NCBI GenBank assembly: GCA_021796835.1
Contig: JAKABO010000010.1
Location: 1-64,000, forward strand
Source: Pseudomonadota bacterium
GTDB taxonomy: Bacteria; Pseudomonadota; Gammaproteobacteria; Burkholderiales; Ferrovaceae
Direction: 5' to 3'
DNA length: 64,000 bases
A program made the position numbers and the translations under genes. The notes under the pieces are model-generated. The model had not been told where the DNA came from and did no database searches. It saw only the letters and a program-made list of their open reading frames with translations. This document shows, piece by piece, positions 45,285 through 55,853 of the stretch. Position 1 is the stretch's first letter; each line of letters opens with the position of its first letter.

Positions 45285-46829
45285 ATGTCCGTGTCTCACG
45301 TCCCCTCGCCCGCTGGTCTTCCCGTATTTCCTGAATTGAACGGATTGACCGAAATCCCTCATTTCATGGTGGCGGAATGGACCCCGGCGGAGTGGGTGAG
45401 ACAGGGCGTGTTTCACGTTCTGGTCGTGTTACCTGAGGCGCCTGAGGACGGGGGTACGGGCCCGGGCCAGGAGACTCTGAATGCGCTGCGCCAACGACGG
45501 GCCCAGTCGGAAGTTTGCGCGTCTCAAAAAAAGAAGAAGGGATTCGACCCCCATGTGGCCATGCTGTCGGACGGCGTCCTCGTCTCCTGGGTCTGGCTGG
45601 CGGGTGCGTCCCGGAACTTTGAACGACATACCCGGCTGCGGCAAGCCCTCCAGCCTTTGCTCGAAGAGAAACCCACGCATCTGGCGGTCTGGTTCAGCGG
45701 GCAGGAATCCTCTTCCGAGCGGGAAGAGATTCTCTACACCCTGACGCTCAATGGGCGATCCTTGCCGAGTGCCCAACGTGCCGCCTGGGGTGGGGTAAAG
45801 GCATGGTTTCTGCTGGGTTCACCCCCCCCTCCCGACCTTTCTGCGCGTCCGGTTTCCCTGGCGCTCGCCAATACCTTGACGCGGGCCTTGACGGTGCTCC
45901 CCCCGAATCGGCTGACTCCGGCAAACTATCGCGAATTCCTTCGACAGTGGGCACGGGAAGAGCGTTGGGATTGGGAAGAATATGGGGTGGAACGTTTGCA
46001 GACCCTGGGGGCAGGGGCATTTCTGGCGGTGGCACAAGGCAGTGCAGAAGCTGATGCGGCGATTGTCCATTTGACCTGGTCTCATCCCCAGGCCGCCCAT
46101 CGAGTGGCTCTGGTGGGAAAGGGGATCTGTTTCGATACCGGCGGCCTCAATCTCAAACCGGCACGCTACATGCAGGGCATGCATGGAGATATGAATGGTT
46201 CCGCCGTGGTTCTGGGGCTCATGCAGGCCATCGCCCGCCTCCAGTTGCCGCTGGTCGTGGATGCCTGGTTGGCGATTGCCCAGAACTCAGTGGGTCCTCG
46301 GGCTTATCGTCAGAATGAAATCGTGACGACGCTGGAGGGAACTACCCTGGAAGTCGTTCATACCGATGCAGAAGGGCGGATGGTTTTGGCTGACACACTG
46401 ACGCTGGCGGCACGACAGAAACCCGACCTGATCGTGGACTTTGCCACTTTGACCGGGAGTATGCATACCGCATTGGGAAGCCGGTACAGCGGGTTGTTCA
46501 CTACGTCGGCGGTGCTTGCCCGCCTGGCGGAAGAGGCCGGAAAGAGCAGCGGTGAGCGTGTGTGGGTGTTTCCTCAGGATGAAGACTACGATGAGGCATT
46601 GGAAAGTTCAGTGGCGGACATCAAGCAGTGTACCTTGGAGGGTGAAGCCGACCACATTCTGGCTGCCCGTTTCCTGTCCCGTTTCACGGCACAGTTGCCC
46701 TGGGTTCATATGGATCTCTCCGCTTCGCTTCACCCCGAGGGGTTGGGTGCCGTGGCGACGGAAGTGACGGGCTTCGGGGTGCGCTGGGGGGTCGAATTTC
46801 TGGACAAGTGGATAAAAAATCCTTTATAA
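45285..46829 (+). CDS. M17 leucyl aminopeptidase family protein
   Basis: A 514-residue cytosolic metallo-aminopeptidase. The C-terminal catalytic half carries the two-metal site: [16 protein letters not shown] (Lys, Asp), MHGDMNGSA (Asp), and [15 protein letters not shown] (Asp, Glu, Arg), equivalent to the family NTDAEGR motif. The N-terminal half is less conserved. The enzyme removes N-terminal residues, often leucine, from peptides. Homologues with this MHGDMxG form are generally a PepA-related branch rather than PepA itself. Its 3' end contains the -35 of the rimP operon. Confidence 0.88.
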   Translation: MSVSHVPSPAGLPVFPELNGLTEIPHFMVAEWTPAEWVRQGVFHVLVVLPEAPEDGGTGPGQETLNALRQRRAQSEVCASQKKKKGFDPHVAMLSDGVLVSWVWLAGASRNFERHTRLRQALQPLLEEKPTHLAVWFSGQESSSEREEILYTLTLNGRSLPSAQRAAWGGVKAWFLLGSPPPPDLSARPVSLALANTLTRALTVLPPNRLTPANYREFLRQWAREERWDWEEYGVERLQTLGAGAFLAVAQGSAEADAAIVHLTWSHPQAAHRVALVGKGICFDTGGLNLKPARYMQGMHGDMNGSAVVLGLMQAIARLQLPLVVDAWLAIAQNSVGPRAYRQNEIVTTLEGTTLEVVHTDAEGRMVLADTLTLAARQKPDLIVDFATLTGSMHTALGSRYSGLFTTSAVLARLAEEAGKSSGERVWVFPQDEDYDEALESSVADIKQCTLEGEADHILAARFLSRFTAQLPWVHMDLSASLHPEGLGAVATEVTGFGVRWGVEFLDKWIKNPL

Positions 46830-46830
46830 T
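46801..46830 (+). promoter_or_regulatory. Promoter of the rimP-nusA-infB operon
   Basis: TGGACA (46801-46806), an 18-base spacer, then a perfect TATAAT (46825-46830). It overlaps the last codons of the aminopeptidase gene. The transcript would start near 46837, about 85 bases before rimP. Confidence 0.7.
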
Positions 46831-46864
46831 CTCCAGGATTGAGTAGTGTGGTGTCTCTAGCAGT

Positions 46865-46884
46865 GGGCCTCGGGCCCTTTTTTT
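46865..46884 (+). terminator. Leader terminator/attenuator hairpin before rimP
   Basis: GGGCC-TCG-GGCCC (46865-46877) is followed by seven Ts. It lies about 30 bases downstream of the predicted operon start, so it can end aminopeptidase transcripts and may also attenuate the nusA operon. Confidence 0.7.
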
Positions 46885-46921
46885 ATTTGTGTGATTTCAG
46901 GGAATAGGTTACCAGGCGAAT

Positions 46922-47347
46922 ATGGATCTCGTGGGATTGGTGGATAAAACAGTGACAGGACTGGGCTATGAGTTCGTGGAACTCGAACGCGCAGGCCGGG
47001 GGTTGTTACGTGTTTTCATCGATCATCCCAATGGGATCGGTGTGGAGGATTGCGCTACGGTCAGTCATCAGTTGACCCGCCTGTTCGGTGTGGAAGAAGT
47101 GCCCTATGAACGGCTCGAAGTATCCTCACCCGGTTTGGATCGACCGTTGAATAAGACCGCCGATTTCGAACGGTTTTTAGGGCGCGAGGTCAAAGTCAAA
47201 CTGCGCATTCCTCATGCAGGTCAGAGAAATTTTTTGGGGCGTCTTGAAGCAGTGACTGAACAGACCCTTACTTTGGCAACCTCGGCGGGATTATTGGATA
47301 TGGCGCGCGAAGATATCGAACGTGCCCGTCTCGTGCCGGAATTGTGA
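46922..47347 (+). CDS. rimP: Ribosome maturation factor RimP
   Basis: A 141-residue protein that assists 30S subunit maturation. Conserved [27 protein letters not shown] and [14 protein letters not shown] identify it; the C-terminal SH3-like domain follows. First gene of the classical rimP-nusA-infB-rbfA-truB operon, 14 bp before nusA. Confidence 0.96.
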   Translation: MDLVGLVDKTVTGLGYEFVELERAGRGLLRVFIDHPNGIGVEDCATVSHQLTRLFGVEEVPYERLEVSSPGLDRPLNKTADFERFLGREVKVKLRIPHAGQRNFLGRLEAVTEQTLTLATSAGLLDMAREDIERARLVPEL

Positions 47348-47361
47348 GTGGAGAGAACAGA

Positions 47362-48837
47362 ATGAGCAAGGAAGTACTGTTGTTGGTCGATGCGCTGGCG
47401 CGGGAGAAAAACGTTTCGCCCGAGATCGTGTTTGTGGCACTGGAACAGGCTCTGGCATCGGCCACCCGTAAGAAGCATGGGGAGGAAGACATCGATGTGC
47501 GGGTCAGCATCGATCGTCATACCGGCGATTTCCAGTCCTATCGGCGCTGGCGTGTCGTGGAGGATCAGGAATGGCTGTCCGAATTCCAGGAATTGCCCCT
47601 GTCCCAGGTACGCGTAACCAATCCGGACGCTCAAGCCGGGGAGATCATCGAGACTCCCCTGGAGCCCGTCGAGTTTGGACGTATTGGGGCACAGGCAGCC
47701 AAGCAGGTGATTTTTCAGAAAATCCGGGATGCGGAACGGGAACAGATTCTGGCGGATTTCCTGCAACGACAGGACAATCTGGTCAGCGGCCTGGTCAAGC
47801 GCCAGGAACGCGGGAATTACATCGTGGAATCTGGTCGGGTCGAAGCCCTGCTGCCACGCGATCAGTTGATTCAGCGCGAAAATTTGCGTATTGGCGATCG
47901 GGTTCGCGCCTACTTGCTCCGGGTCGAGCGTGGTGGACGAGGGCCTCAGGTGATTTTATCGCGTGTGGTCCCGGAATTCCTGATCAAATTGTTTGAACTG
48001 GAAGTGCCGGAAATCGAGGAAGGCTTGTTGGAGATCAAGGCAGCGGCCCGTGACCCCGGTGTTCGCGCCAAGATTGCCGTTCATTCCAAAGATCGGCGTA
48101 TCGACCCCATCGGAACCTGTGTCGGAATGCGGGGATCACGGGTACAAGCCGTGATTTCGGAATTGGGTGGGGAACGAGTCGACATTATTCTATGGTCGGA
48201 AGACCCCGCTCAGTTTGTGATCAATGCGCTGGCACCTGCAGAGGTCAATTCCATTCGCGTGGATGAAGAATCCCACAGCATGGACGTGGTGGTGGACGAA
48301 GATCATCTGGCGCAGGCGATTGGCCGGAATGGACAAAATGTTCGCCTGGCCTCGGAGTTGACCGGTTGGTCGCTCAATATCATGACCGAAGATCAGGCCC
48401 AGGAAAAGGATGAGGTGGAAACACTGCGCTTGCGCAATTTGTTTGTGACGCGCCTGGATGTGGACGAAGAGGTGGCGGACATCCTGATTCAAGAGGGGTT
48501 TTCCAGTCTGGAAGAGGTTGCTTACGTGCCCAAACTGGAGATGCTGTCGATTGCGGCCTTCGACGAAGATACGGTGAATGAGTTGCGGAGTCGGGCGCGC
48601 AATGCTTTGCTGACGGAAGCGATCGCCACGGAAGAAAAGGTTGAACATGCAGTGGAAGATTTGAGACATATGGCGGGAATGGATCCAGAAACTGCGGTTC
48701 TATTGGCTTCAAAGGGAATTCATACGGTGCAGGATCTGGCAGATCTGGCGGTGGATGAACTGGAAGAATTGACGGGACTGACGCAAGAACGCGCCAGTGC
48801 CCTGATCATGGCGGCGCGCGCTCCGCTGTTTGAGTAA
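47362..48837 (+). CDS. nusA: Transcription termination/antitermination protein NusA
   Basis: A 491-residue NusA: N-terminal RNA polymerase-binding domain (1-125), S1 domain (about 135-200), KH1 and KH2 (about 205-345, with [17 protein letters not shown] and [17 protein letters not shown]), and two C-terminal acidic repeats, typical of proteobacteria. It modulates pausing, hairpin termination and antitermination. The start ATG 47362 has GAGAGAAC upstream. Confidence 0.98.
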   Translation: MSKEVLLLVDALAREKNVSPEIVFVALEQALASATRKKHGEEDIDVRVSIDRHTGDFQSYRRWRVVEDQEWLSEFQELPLSQVRVTNPDAQAGEIIETPLEPVEFGRIGAQAAKQVIFQKIRDAEREQILADFLQRQDNLVSGLVKRQERGNYIVESGRVEALLPRDQLIQRENLRIGDRVRAYLLRVERGGRGPQVILSRVVPEFLIKLFELEVPEIEEGLLEIKAAARDPGVRAKIAVHSKDRRIDPIGTCVGMRGSRVQAVISELGGERVDIILWSEDPAQFVINALAPAEVNSIRVDEESHSMDVVVDEDHLAQAIGRNGQNVRLASELTGWSLNIMTEDQAQEKDEVETLRLRNLFVTRLDVDEEVADILIQEGFSSLEEVAYVPKLEMLSIAAFDEDTVNELRSRARNALLTEAIATEEKVEHAVEDLRHMAGMDPETAVLLASKGIHTVQDLADLAVDELEELTGLTQERASALIMAARAPLFE

Positions 48838-48853
48838 TCAGGAGACATCAACC

Positions 48854-51679
48854 ATGACGCACTCCACCGTGACGGATTTGGCTACAGAATTAAAAATGAC
48901 GTCCTCGGCGTTGCTCGATCAATTACAAGCGGCGGGTATTCAAAAGACGGCTCAGGATACGCTGACCGAACGGGACAAGGCTGTTTTGCTGGAACATCTG
49001 CGCGAGCAGCATGGCCGCTCAGAGCCAAAAACACGGATTACCCTGACCCGGCGTCAGACCAGTGAAATTCGCAAGGCAGACAATACGACCGGTAAGGCAC
49101 GCACCATACAGGTGGAAGTTCGAAAAAAACGCGTCTTGATCAAACGGGATGTGACAGAAAATCAGCCAGAAGAGGTTCTGGAAGTCTCTGAAAGTGTTCC
49201 TTCTGTCATGGGAAACGAGGTAGAGGCATCTGAGGTCGGGATGGAAGTGCCTTTGCATGAAGAAGCAGAGGTTGTTACCGAATCGCCTGAAGTTCAGGGC
49301 GTGGATGCGCCATTGCCTCCAGTTCCCGAGGTTGAGGAAGAAGCGATTCAAGGCGCGGATACGGTGATGACCGTTCCTGATTCGGAAGTCCCTCCAGAAG
49401 AAGAAACCGTTTCTGCCCCGCCTCCCGCTGAGCCTCCACTGTCGCAACGGACGCTCCGTGTTTCGCCCATCGATGAGGAACAGCGTGCCATTCGGGAAAT
49501 GGAGGCGCGCCGTCAGGCCGAATTGCGTTCCAGGCAAGCGGCTGATGCACTGGATAAAATGGAACGGGCGCGGATCCGCCGAGAAGCCGAAGAAAAGGCC
49601 GAGGCTGCCCGAGTGGCGGCTTTGGCGGCCAGCGCCAAGCCAGCGGTGGCGGAGCCTCGTTCTGAAAAAACGGGAACCCTTCACCGTCCAGCGGTGGCAG
49701 TGGCTGCCACCACGGATGCGGCCGGTGTGCGTAAACCTGCAAAGAAAACCGAAAAACAGCCAGCCACGGCCTGGACTGATGATGGCGCCAAACGTCGAGC
49801 ACTCAAGACGCGCGGAGAAACCGGAGGGACGGGCTGGCGTGAACCTCATGGCCGCCATGGCAAGGGACATAAGGCGGATTCCTCCCAGTCCCATGCTTTT
49901 TCGGCGCCTACCGAGCCCATCATTCATGAGGTTCTGGTACCCGAAACCATCACAGTCGCGGTACTGGCCCAGAAAATGGCTGTCAAGGCCGCCGAGGTGA
50001 TCAAGACGCTGATGAAAATGGGCATGATGGTAACCATCAATCAGGTGCTGGATCAGGAAACGGCCATGATCGTGGTACAGGAATTGGGTCATGTGGCCAA
50101 ACCTGCCAAACTGGATGATCCGGAGGCCTTGCTTGCGGAAACCGGTACCGTTCATGAGGATGCGATCCCTGAACCGCGTGCCCCGGTCGTTACCGTCATG
50201 GGCCATGTGGACCATGGCAAGACCTCGCTCCTCGACTACATCCGTCGGACCCGAGTGGCCAGCGGTGAGGCAGGGGGGATCACCCAGCACATCGGTGCAT
50301 ACCACGTGGAAACGCCGCGCGGCATGGTGACCTTTCTGGATACGCCGGGTCATGAAGCATTTACGGCGATGAGGGCTCGGGGGGCCAAGGTTACGGACAT
50401 CGTGATTTTGGTGGTGGCAGCAGACGATGGAGTCATGCCCCAGACCATCGAGGCCATCCACCATACCAAGGCGGCGCAGGTGCCAGTGGTCGTGGCGGTC
50501 AACAAGATGGACAAACCCGAGGCAAATTTCGACCGAATCAAGAATGAGTTGGTCACCCAGGGGGTGCTTCCTGAAGAGTATGGCGGTGACGCGCAGTTTG
50601 TCGCCGTTTCCGCCAAATCCGGTATGGGAATCGATGAATTGCTCGAATCCGTACTGCTTCAGGCTGAAGTTCTGGAACTGAAGGCTCCTCGCAATACCCC
50701 TGCCAAAGGGATCGTCATCGAAGCTCGTCTCGATAAGGGGCGCGGTCCCGTAGCGACGATTCTGGTGCAATCCGGTCAGTTACGGCGTGGGGACATGGTT
50801 CTGGCCGGGGCGGCTTATGGGCGGGTACGGGCCATGTTGAACGAGGCGGGACAGCCGGTGGAGAGTGCCGGACCTTCGATTCCCGTAGAAATTCAGGGAT
50901 TGACCGAAGTTCCTGTGGCCGGTGAAGATGTCATGGTCCTGAATGACGAACGTAAGGCGCGGGAAATCGCCCTGTTTCGTCAGGGCAAGTTCCGCGATGT
51001 GAAACTGGCCCGGCAGCAGGCCGCGAAACTGGAAAACATGTTCGATCAGATGGGGGAAGGAGAAGTCAAAACCTTATCCCTCATCATCAAATCTGACGTT
51101 CAGGGCTCCTACGAAGCACTTTCCCAGTCCCTGCTCAAGTTGTCCAACGAGGAAGTCCGGGTCAACATCGTTCATGCGGCGGTAGGCGGAATCACCGAGT
51201 CGGACGTCAATCTGGCTCTGGCTTCCAAGGCTGTGATCATTGGCTTCAATACCCGCGCGGATGTAACGGCGCGCAAGTTGATCGCTTCAGCGGGGGTGGA
51301 TGTGCGGTATTACGACATCATCTACACCGTGGTGGACGAAGTCAAGGCAGCGCTCTCTGGCATGTTGGCACCCGACCGCAAGGAAAATATCCTGGGACTG
51401 GTGGACGTTCGAGAAGTGTTCCGTATCTCGCGGGTGGGGGCTGTGGCTGGTTGCTACGTTCTGGAGGGTGTGGTCAAGCGGGGCGCCCAGGTTCGACTGC
51501 TGCGGGATCAGGTGGTGGTTCATACGGGCGAACTGGACTCTCTCAAACGCTTCAAGGACGATGTTCGTGAGGTCAAAACAGGCTTTGAATGCGGCTTGTC
51601 CCTGCGTAACTATAATGATCTGAGGGTGGGGGACAAGTTGGAAGTCTTTGAAATCGTAGAAGTCGTTCGGAGTCTGTGA
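48854..51679 (+). CDS. infB: Translation initiation factor IF-2
   Basis: A 941-residue GTPase that positions initiator tRNA on the 30S subunit. An N-terminal IF2_N motif ([21 protein letters not shown]) precedes a long acidic/Pro/Ala-rich linker, a second IF2_N ([20 protein letters not shown]), and the G domain with [17 protein letters not shown] and NKMD. ATG 48854 has GGAGACATC upstream; the frame from TTG 48830 is inside nusA. Internal starts giving shorter IF-2 forms are possible. Confidence 0.98.
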   Translation: MTHSTVTDLATELKMTSSALLDQLQAAGIQKTAQDTLTERDKAVLLEHLREQHGRSEPKTRITLTRRQTSEIRKADNTTGKARTIQVEVRKKRVLIKRDVTENQPEEVLEVSESVPSVMGNEVEASEVGMEVPLHEEAEVVTESPEVQGVDAPLPPVPEVEEEAIQGADTVMTVPDSEVPPEEETVSAPPPAEPPLSQRTLRVSPIDEEQRAIREMEARRQAELRSRQAADALDKMERARIRREAEEKAEAARVAALAASAKPAVAEPRSEKTGTLHRPAVAVAATTDAAGVRKPAKKTEKQPATAWTDDGAKRRALKTRGETGGTGWREPHGRHGKGHKADSSQSHAFSAPTEPIIHEVLVPETITVAVLAQKMAVKAAEVIKTLMKMGMMVTINQVLDQETAMIVVQELGHVAKPAKLDDPEALLAETGTVHEDAIPEPRAPVVTVMGHVDHGKTSLLDYIRRTRVASGEAGGITQHIGAYHVETPRGMVTFLDTPGHEAFTAMRARGAKVTDIVILVVAADDGVMPQTIEAIHHTKAAQVPVVVAVNKMDKPEANFDRIKNELVTQGVLPEEYGGDAQFVAVSAKSGMGIDELLESVLLQAEVLELKAPRNTPAKGIVIEARLDKGRGPVATILVQSGQLRRGDMVLAGAAYGRVRAMLNEAGQPVESAGPSIPVEIQGLTEVPVAGEDVMVLNDERKAREIALFRQGKFRDVKLARQQAAKLENMFDQMGEGEVKTLSLIIKSDVQGSYEALSQSLLKLSNEEVRVNIVHAAVGGITESDVNLALASKAVIIGFNTRADVTARKLIASAGVDVRYYDIIYTVVDEVKAALSGMLAPDRKENILGLVDVREVFRISRVGAVAGCYVLEGVVKRGAQVRLLRDQVVVHTGELDSLKRFKDDVREVKTGFECGLSLRNYNDLRVGDKLEVFEIVEVVRSL

Positions 51680-51686
51680 GTCCGGT

Positions 51687-52055
51687 ATGAAACATTTTCC
51701 GCGCCAGATACGGGTGGCTGATCAGATCCAGAAGGAATTGGCTGATTTGCTCCGGCGTGAATTCAAGGACCCGCGCGTGGGCATGATCACCATCACAGCG
51801 GTGGAGGTGGCGGGAGATTATGCCCACGCCAAGGTCTATGTCAGTTCGCTTCAGGGGGAGGAGGTGTTGGCCCGCTCCCTGGAGGCATTGCGCGATGGGG
51901 CGGGATTTCTACGCCATCATCTGGGGCGGCGTCTGACCTTGCACACCCTGCCGCAGTTGCATTTCGTGGCAGATACTTCGGCGGATCGGGCCTTTGTTCT
52001 CACCAACCTGATCGATGCCGCGCGGGCGGCCGATGAAGCCCTCCCAAAATCCTGA
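51687..52055 (+). CDS. rbfA: Ribosome-binding factor A
   Basis: A 122-residue KH-like protein for 16S 5'-end processing and cold adaptation. IRVADQIQKELADLLRREFKDPRVGMITITAVEV is diagnostic, as is the LHFVADTSADRA end. Seven bases after infB; its 3' end overlaps truB by 23 bases. Confidence 0.97.
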   Translation: MKHFPRQIRVADQIQKELADLLRREFKDPRVGMITITAVEVAGDYAHAKVYVSSLQGEEVLARSLEALRDGAGFLRHHLGRRLTLHTLPQLHFVADTSADRAFVLTNLIDAARAADEALPKS

Positions 52056-52983
52056 ACGTCCGGAGCGGCGTGCGCTTACCGGAGTCATCCTGCTCGACAA
52101 ACCGTTTGGATTGTCGAGCAATCATGCCTTGCAGCGTGTGCGTCGTCTTTTTCGGGCGCTCAAGGCGGGGCACACCGGCACTCTGGATCCCCATGCCACA
52201 GGATTGCTCCCCCTCTGTCTTGGAGAAGCCACCAAGTATTCGGGATGGATTCTCGATGCACCAAAGACTTATCACGCTACCCTGACCCTGGGACAGACCA
52301 GCAGCACCGGGGACGGAGAAGGCATATTGAGTCCGGGGCTCCCCTATTCGGGGAACGAAACGACCCTGAATGCCGCACTCGCCGGATTTCTGGGCCCCCA
52401 ACTCCAGTTACCTCCCATGCATTCGGCGCTCAAGATCCAGGGACAGACTCTGTACCAACTGGCGCGTGCCGGTCAGGAAGTGGAACGTGTTCCTCGTGCC
52501 ATCCATGTTCATGAGATACGTCTTCTCTCCTGGCGGGAAGATCAGGTGGTCATCGAGACCAGGGTCAGCAAGGGCACCTACATCCGGGTTCTGGCTCAGG
52601 ATATTGGTGTTGCCCTGGGGTGTGGTGCCTATCTGAGTGGTTTGCGGCGGACGGCCACCGGTCCTTTTGACCTGAACGGAGCGGTGACCCTGGAAGGTCT
52701 GGAAGGGATGACGCAAACTGAGCGCGATGCCTGTCTTCAGCCAGTGGACTGTCTGCTGGCCGGACTGCCGCGCCTCGATCTCTCTCCCGTTCAGGGGCAG
52801 GCCCTGAGTCAGGGGCAGATCGTCGCCGGGAATCCTATCTGGCAGGAATCGCTTTACCGGGTTTATGCCCAGGATCGATTTTTGGGATTGGCCCAACCGG
52901 ATGCCACGCACAGGAATCTGGTACCCCGGCGCATGATGGGCGACTTGCCCTCTTCCTGGGTTCAGGAACCTTGTGCGCCATGA
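52033..52983 (+). CDS. truB: tRNA pseudouridine-55 synthase TruB
   Basis: A 316-residue enzyme that isomerises U55 in the T-loop of tRNAs. ILLDKPFGLSSNHALQRVRR and catalytic aspartate in GHTGTLDPHATGLLP are the family signatures, followed by KTYHATLTLGQTSSTGDGEG and RVSKGTYIRVLAQDIG. ATG 52033 overlaps rbfA; the stop overlaps the ABC gene. Confidence 0.97.
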   Translation: MKPSQNPERPERRALTGVILLDKPFGLSSNHALQRVRRLFRALKAGHTGTLDPHATGLLPLCLGEATKYSGWILDAPKTYHATLTLGQTSSTGDGEGILSPGLPYSGNETTLNAALAGFLGPQLQLPPMHSALKIQGQTLYQLARAGQEVERVPRAIHVHEIRLLSWREDQVVIETRVSKGTYIRVLAQDIGVALGCGAYLSGLRRTATGPFDLNGAVTLEGLEGMTQTERDACLQPVDCLLAGLPRLDLSPVQGQALSQGQIVAGNPIWQESLYRVYAQDRFLGLAQPDATHRNLVPRRMMGDLPSSWVQEPCAP

Positions 52984-54788
52984 GACCTCATTCACCATCC
53001 TCGCCCTCTTCTGCTTCTGCGCCCCATGCGTTTGCAGCAGGAGACTGGCGTGCCATTCGTGGGTTGATGCCCTACCTGCTGGCATTCAAGGGAAGGGTTG
53101 TCCTGGCTTTGTCCTGTCTGGTGCTGGCCAAGGTGGCCAATGTGGGCGTTCCCTTGCTGCTCAAGGAGATCATCGATCGTCTTGCCCCGGGAAAAGGCGT
53201 GCTGATGGTGCCGGTGGCTTTGGTCCTGGCTTATGGGGCATTGCGCTTTTCGACAACCCTGTTCAACGAGTTGCGGGATGGGGTCTTTGCCAAGGTGACC
53301 CAGCGTGCCATCCGGCGCATTGCCCTGTCCGTGTTTCAGCACCTGCATGCCCTGAATCTGCGCTTTCACCTGGAACGCCATACCGGCGGACTATCGCGCG
53401 ATATTGAACGGGGCACGCGCGGCATCGAGAGTTTGTTGCGGTTCACCCTTTTCAGCATTTTTCCCACCCTGGTGGAAATGGCCCTGGTGGCGGGCATTCT
53501 GGCCTGGAAATACGATATTTGGTTTGCCCTGATTACCTTGGCGACATTGGGGATTTATATTGCGCTGACGGTGATGATCACCGAATGGCGCACCCATTTC
53601 CGGCGGCGCATGAACGAACTGGATTCCAGGGCCAATGCCTGCGCCATCGACAGCCTGATCAACTATGAAACGGTCAAATATTTTGGAAATGAAGCCTGGG
53701 AAGCGCAACGCTACGATCAGAATCTGGCTCGCTGGGAAGAGGCAGCGGTCAAAAGCCAGACTTCTCTGGCCTTGCTCAATGGAATCCAGAGTCTGATCAT
53801 CGGGGTGGGCGCAGTGGCACTGATGTTGCGGGCAACCGCAGGGGTGTCTGCTGGGCGCCTGACCGTGGGGGATCTGGTCCTGATCAATGCACTTCTGCTG
53901 CAACTGTACATGCCCTTGAACTTCCTGGGCGTGGTGTATCGCGAAATCAAGCAGTCCCTGGCGGACATGGATCGCCTGTTTCGATTATTGACGGTGGAAA
54001 CGGAGATTCGTGATGACCCCGATGCCCGACCCTTGAGGGTTGAGGGTGGGGTCGTTCGTTTCGAAGCGGTGGATTTCTTCTATGACGAACGGCGTGCCAT
54101 TCTGCATCAGGTGGATTTCGAGATCCCGGCCGGACATAAAGTGGCGGTCGTTGGGTCGAGCGGGGCCGGAAAGTCTACGCTGTCTCGCCTTCTGTTCCGT
54201 TTCTATGACGTGCAACAGGGGCGCATACTGATCGATGGTCAGGACATCCGCCAGGTCACCCAACAGTCCTTGCGTGCCGCGATCGGTATCGTGCCTCAGG
54301 ATACGGTGTTGTTCAACGACACGATCTATGCCAATATCGCCTATGGGCGGCCTGGCGCCACCCGCGAGGAGGTCCTGCGTTGTGCCCAGGCCGCCCATAT
54401 CCATGCATTTATCGAAAGTTTGCCCGAAGGTTATGAAACCCAGGTGGGGGAACGGGGACTCAAGTTGTCCGGCGGGGAGAAGCAGCGCGTCGCCATAGCC
54501 CGTACCCTGCTCAAGGCTCCACGCATTCTGGTATTCGATGAGGCCACTTCGGCCCTCGACTCTCACTTCGAGCGGGAAATCCAGGAAGAGTTATCTTCCA
54601 TGGCGCGCCACCATACCACCCTGGTCATTGCACACCGGTTGTCCACCATCGTCGATGCCGATCAGATCCTGGTCATGGAAGCGGGGCGCATCCTGGAACG
54701 GGGCACGCATTCCGAGTTACTGGCCAGAAATGGGCGATACGCGGAACTATGGGCCTTGCAGCAAGCAGAAGAGGCCCAATCCGGGTAA
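52980..54788 (+). CDS. ATM1/HMT1-type ABC exporter
   Basis: A 602-residue half transporter: six membrane helices (about 30-330) and a C-terminal ATPase with Walker A GSSGAGKST, signature LSGGEKQR, Walker B ILVFDEATSALD and switch His in IAHRLSTI. The segments LRFHLERHTGGLSRDIERGTRGI and NYETVKYFGNE are hallmarks of the ATM1/HMT1 branch, which exports glutathione-based sulfur or metal compounds in other organisms. It is the last gene of the rimP operon by overlap with truB. Confidence 0.93.
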   Translation: MRPHSPSSPSSASAPHAFAAGDWRAIRGLMPYLLAFKGRVVLALSCLVLAKVANVGVPLLLKEIIDRLAPGKGVLMVPVALVLAYGALRFSTTLFNELRDGVFAKVTQRAIRRIALSVFQHLHALNLRFHLERHTGGLSRDIERGTRGIESLLRFTLFSIFPTLVEMALVAGILAWKYDIWFALITLATLGIYIALTVMITEWRTHFRRRMNELDSRANACAIDSLINYETVKYFGNEAWEAQRYDQNLARWEEAAVKSQTSLALLNGIQSLIIGVGAVALMLRATAGVSAGRLTVGDLVLINALLLQLYMPLNFLGVVYREIKQSLADMDRLFRLLTVETEIRDDPDARPLRVEGGVVRFEAVDFFYDERRAILHQVDFEIPAGHKVAVVGSSGAGKSTLSRLLFRFYDVQQGRILIDGQDIRQVTQQSLRAAIGIVPQDTVLFNDTIYANIAYGRPGATREEVLRCAQAAHIHAFIESLPEGYETQVGERGLKLSGGEKQRVAIARTLLKAPRILVFDEATSALDSHFEREIQEELSSMARHHTTLVIAHRLSTIVDADQILVMEAGRILERGTHSELLARNGRYAELWALQQAEEAQSG

Positions 54789-54839
54789 AAGGGTTTGTCA
54801 ACCAGACTGGGGCGATTCCTCGCCCCGCAGGCACGAGAG

Positions 54840-55787
54840 TTAGAGGGCAACGCCCGGTTTTGGAGCGGGTTTGGCCGATAACAATCCCAAAGTGGTCTGG
54901 TCCTGCACTTCCAGCCAACGGCGTACCCGATTGGCATCGGAAAATCGGGCATGATGACCTCGGGAATCGAGCAGGACGATGATGGTGGGACGCTGGTGGA
55001 TGGTCGCTTGCATGACCAGACATTGTCCCGCTTCATTGATGAAACCGGTTTTGGACAGACCGATCTGCCAGCCTTCCTGGGCAACCAGGGGATTGGTATT
55101 GTGCAAGGTGACCAAGCGTCCTCCCCGTCCGATGGGGACCTGAATCTCGGAGCGGGTGGTGATCTCGTGAATCAGGGGGACTTTGACGGCGGTACTCACC
55201 AGCACGGCCAGATCCTGGGCCGTGGCGACATTGGCGCCATTGAGTCCGCTGGCATCTTCAAAATGAGTATCCTTCATGCCCAATTTCTGGGCTTGCAGGT
55301 TCATCTGCTGAACAAAGGCGGTTGTGCCCCCGGGAAAGTTTCGGGCAAGCGCCGCAGCGGCGCGGTTCTCAGAGGCGACCAGGGCCATGCGCAGGAAATC
55401 GAGGCGGGTCGCCCGGCTACCCACGCGCAGGTGGGAATGACTGTAACGCAACGTGTCCACATCTTCCTGCGTCACGGTCAAGGTTTCTTCCAGATCCTGA
55501 TGATTCTGAATGACCACCAGCGCCGTCATCAATTTGGTGATGGAGGCGATGGGATGGGTGGGTTCGGGATTTTTGGCGTAAACGACTTTCTGGGTCTGTT
55601 CATCCACGACCAAGGCAGTGACCGAGAGGAGTGCCATATGTCTGGGGTCTGGATCGACGGGAGCCCCATGACGATGGTGGTGCAGGTGGTGGTGAACCTG
55701 TGCTTCTGCCAACGGAACATGGGCGACGAGGAGGGCCGTGAACCCCGTGAGGACCCAAGAGCGCAAAGCAGAAGAGGATAAAAACAT
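54840..55787 (-). CDS. pbpG: D-alanyl-D-alanine endopeptidase, PBP7-like (peptidase S11), with a His-rich segment
   Basis: A 315-residue periplasmic penicillin-binding protein that trims peptidoglycan cross-links. The signal peptide (about 1-29) is followed by H32-H40, a cluster of eight histidines in nine residues, absent from E. coli PbpG as far as I recall. The S11 triad is S82-I-T-K, SEN in VASENRAAA, and KTG in LSKTGFINEAG. Start 55787 gives a proper signal peptide; the ATG at 55820 adds eleven residues. Confidence 0.9.
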   Translation of the reverse strand: MFLSSSALRSWVLTGFTALLVAHVPLAEAQVHHHLHHHRHGAPVDPDPRHMALLSVTALVVDEQTQKVVYAKNPEPTHPIASITKLMTALVVIQNHQDLEETLTVTQEDVDTLRYSHSHLRVGSRATRLDFLRMALVASENRAAAALARNFPGGTTAFVQQMNLQAQKLGMKDTHFEDASGLNGANVATAQDLAVLVSTAVKVPLIHEITTRSEIQVPIGRGGRLVTLHNTNPLVAQEGWQIGLSKTGFINEAGQCLVMQATIHQRPTIIVLLDSRGHHARFSDANRVRRWLEVQDQTTLGLLSAKPAPKPGVAL

Positions 55788-55825
55788 GGGTGAATTCCGA
55801 GGATGGATGAGACAGTTCAACGATA

Positions 55826-55852
55826 CAAAAAAACCCCCTGAAAGGCAAGGGG
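55826..55852 (-). terminator. Intrinsic terminator of hrpA
   Basis: On the minus strand, CCCCTTGCCTTTCAGGGG followed by a run of seven Ts. Directly downstream of the hrpA stop at 55854. Confidence 0.7.
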
Positions 55853-55853
55853 A

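Noticed and set aside
49019-50770. Open frame of 583 codons on the minus strand
   Set aside because: Antisense to the unmistakable infB; composition reflects codon complement only.
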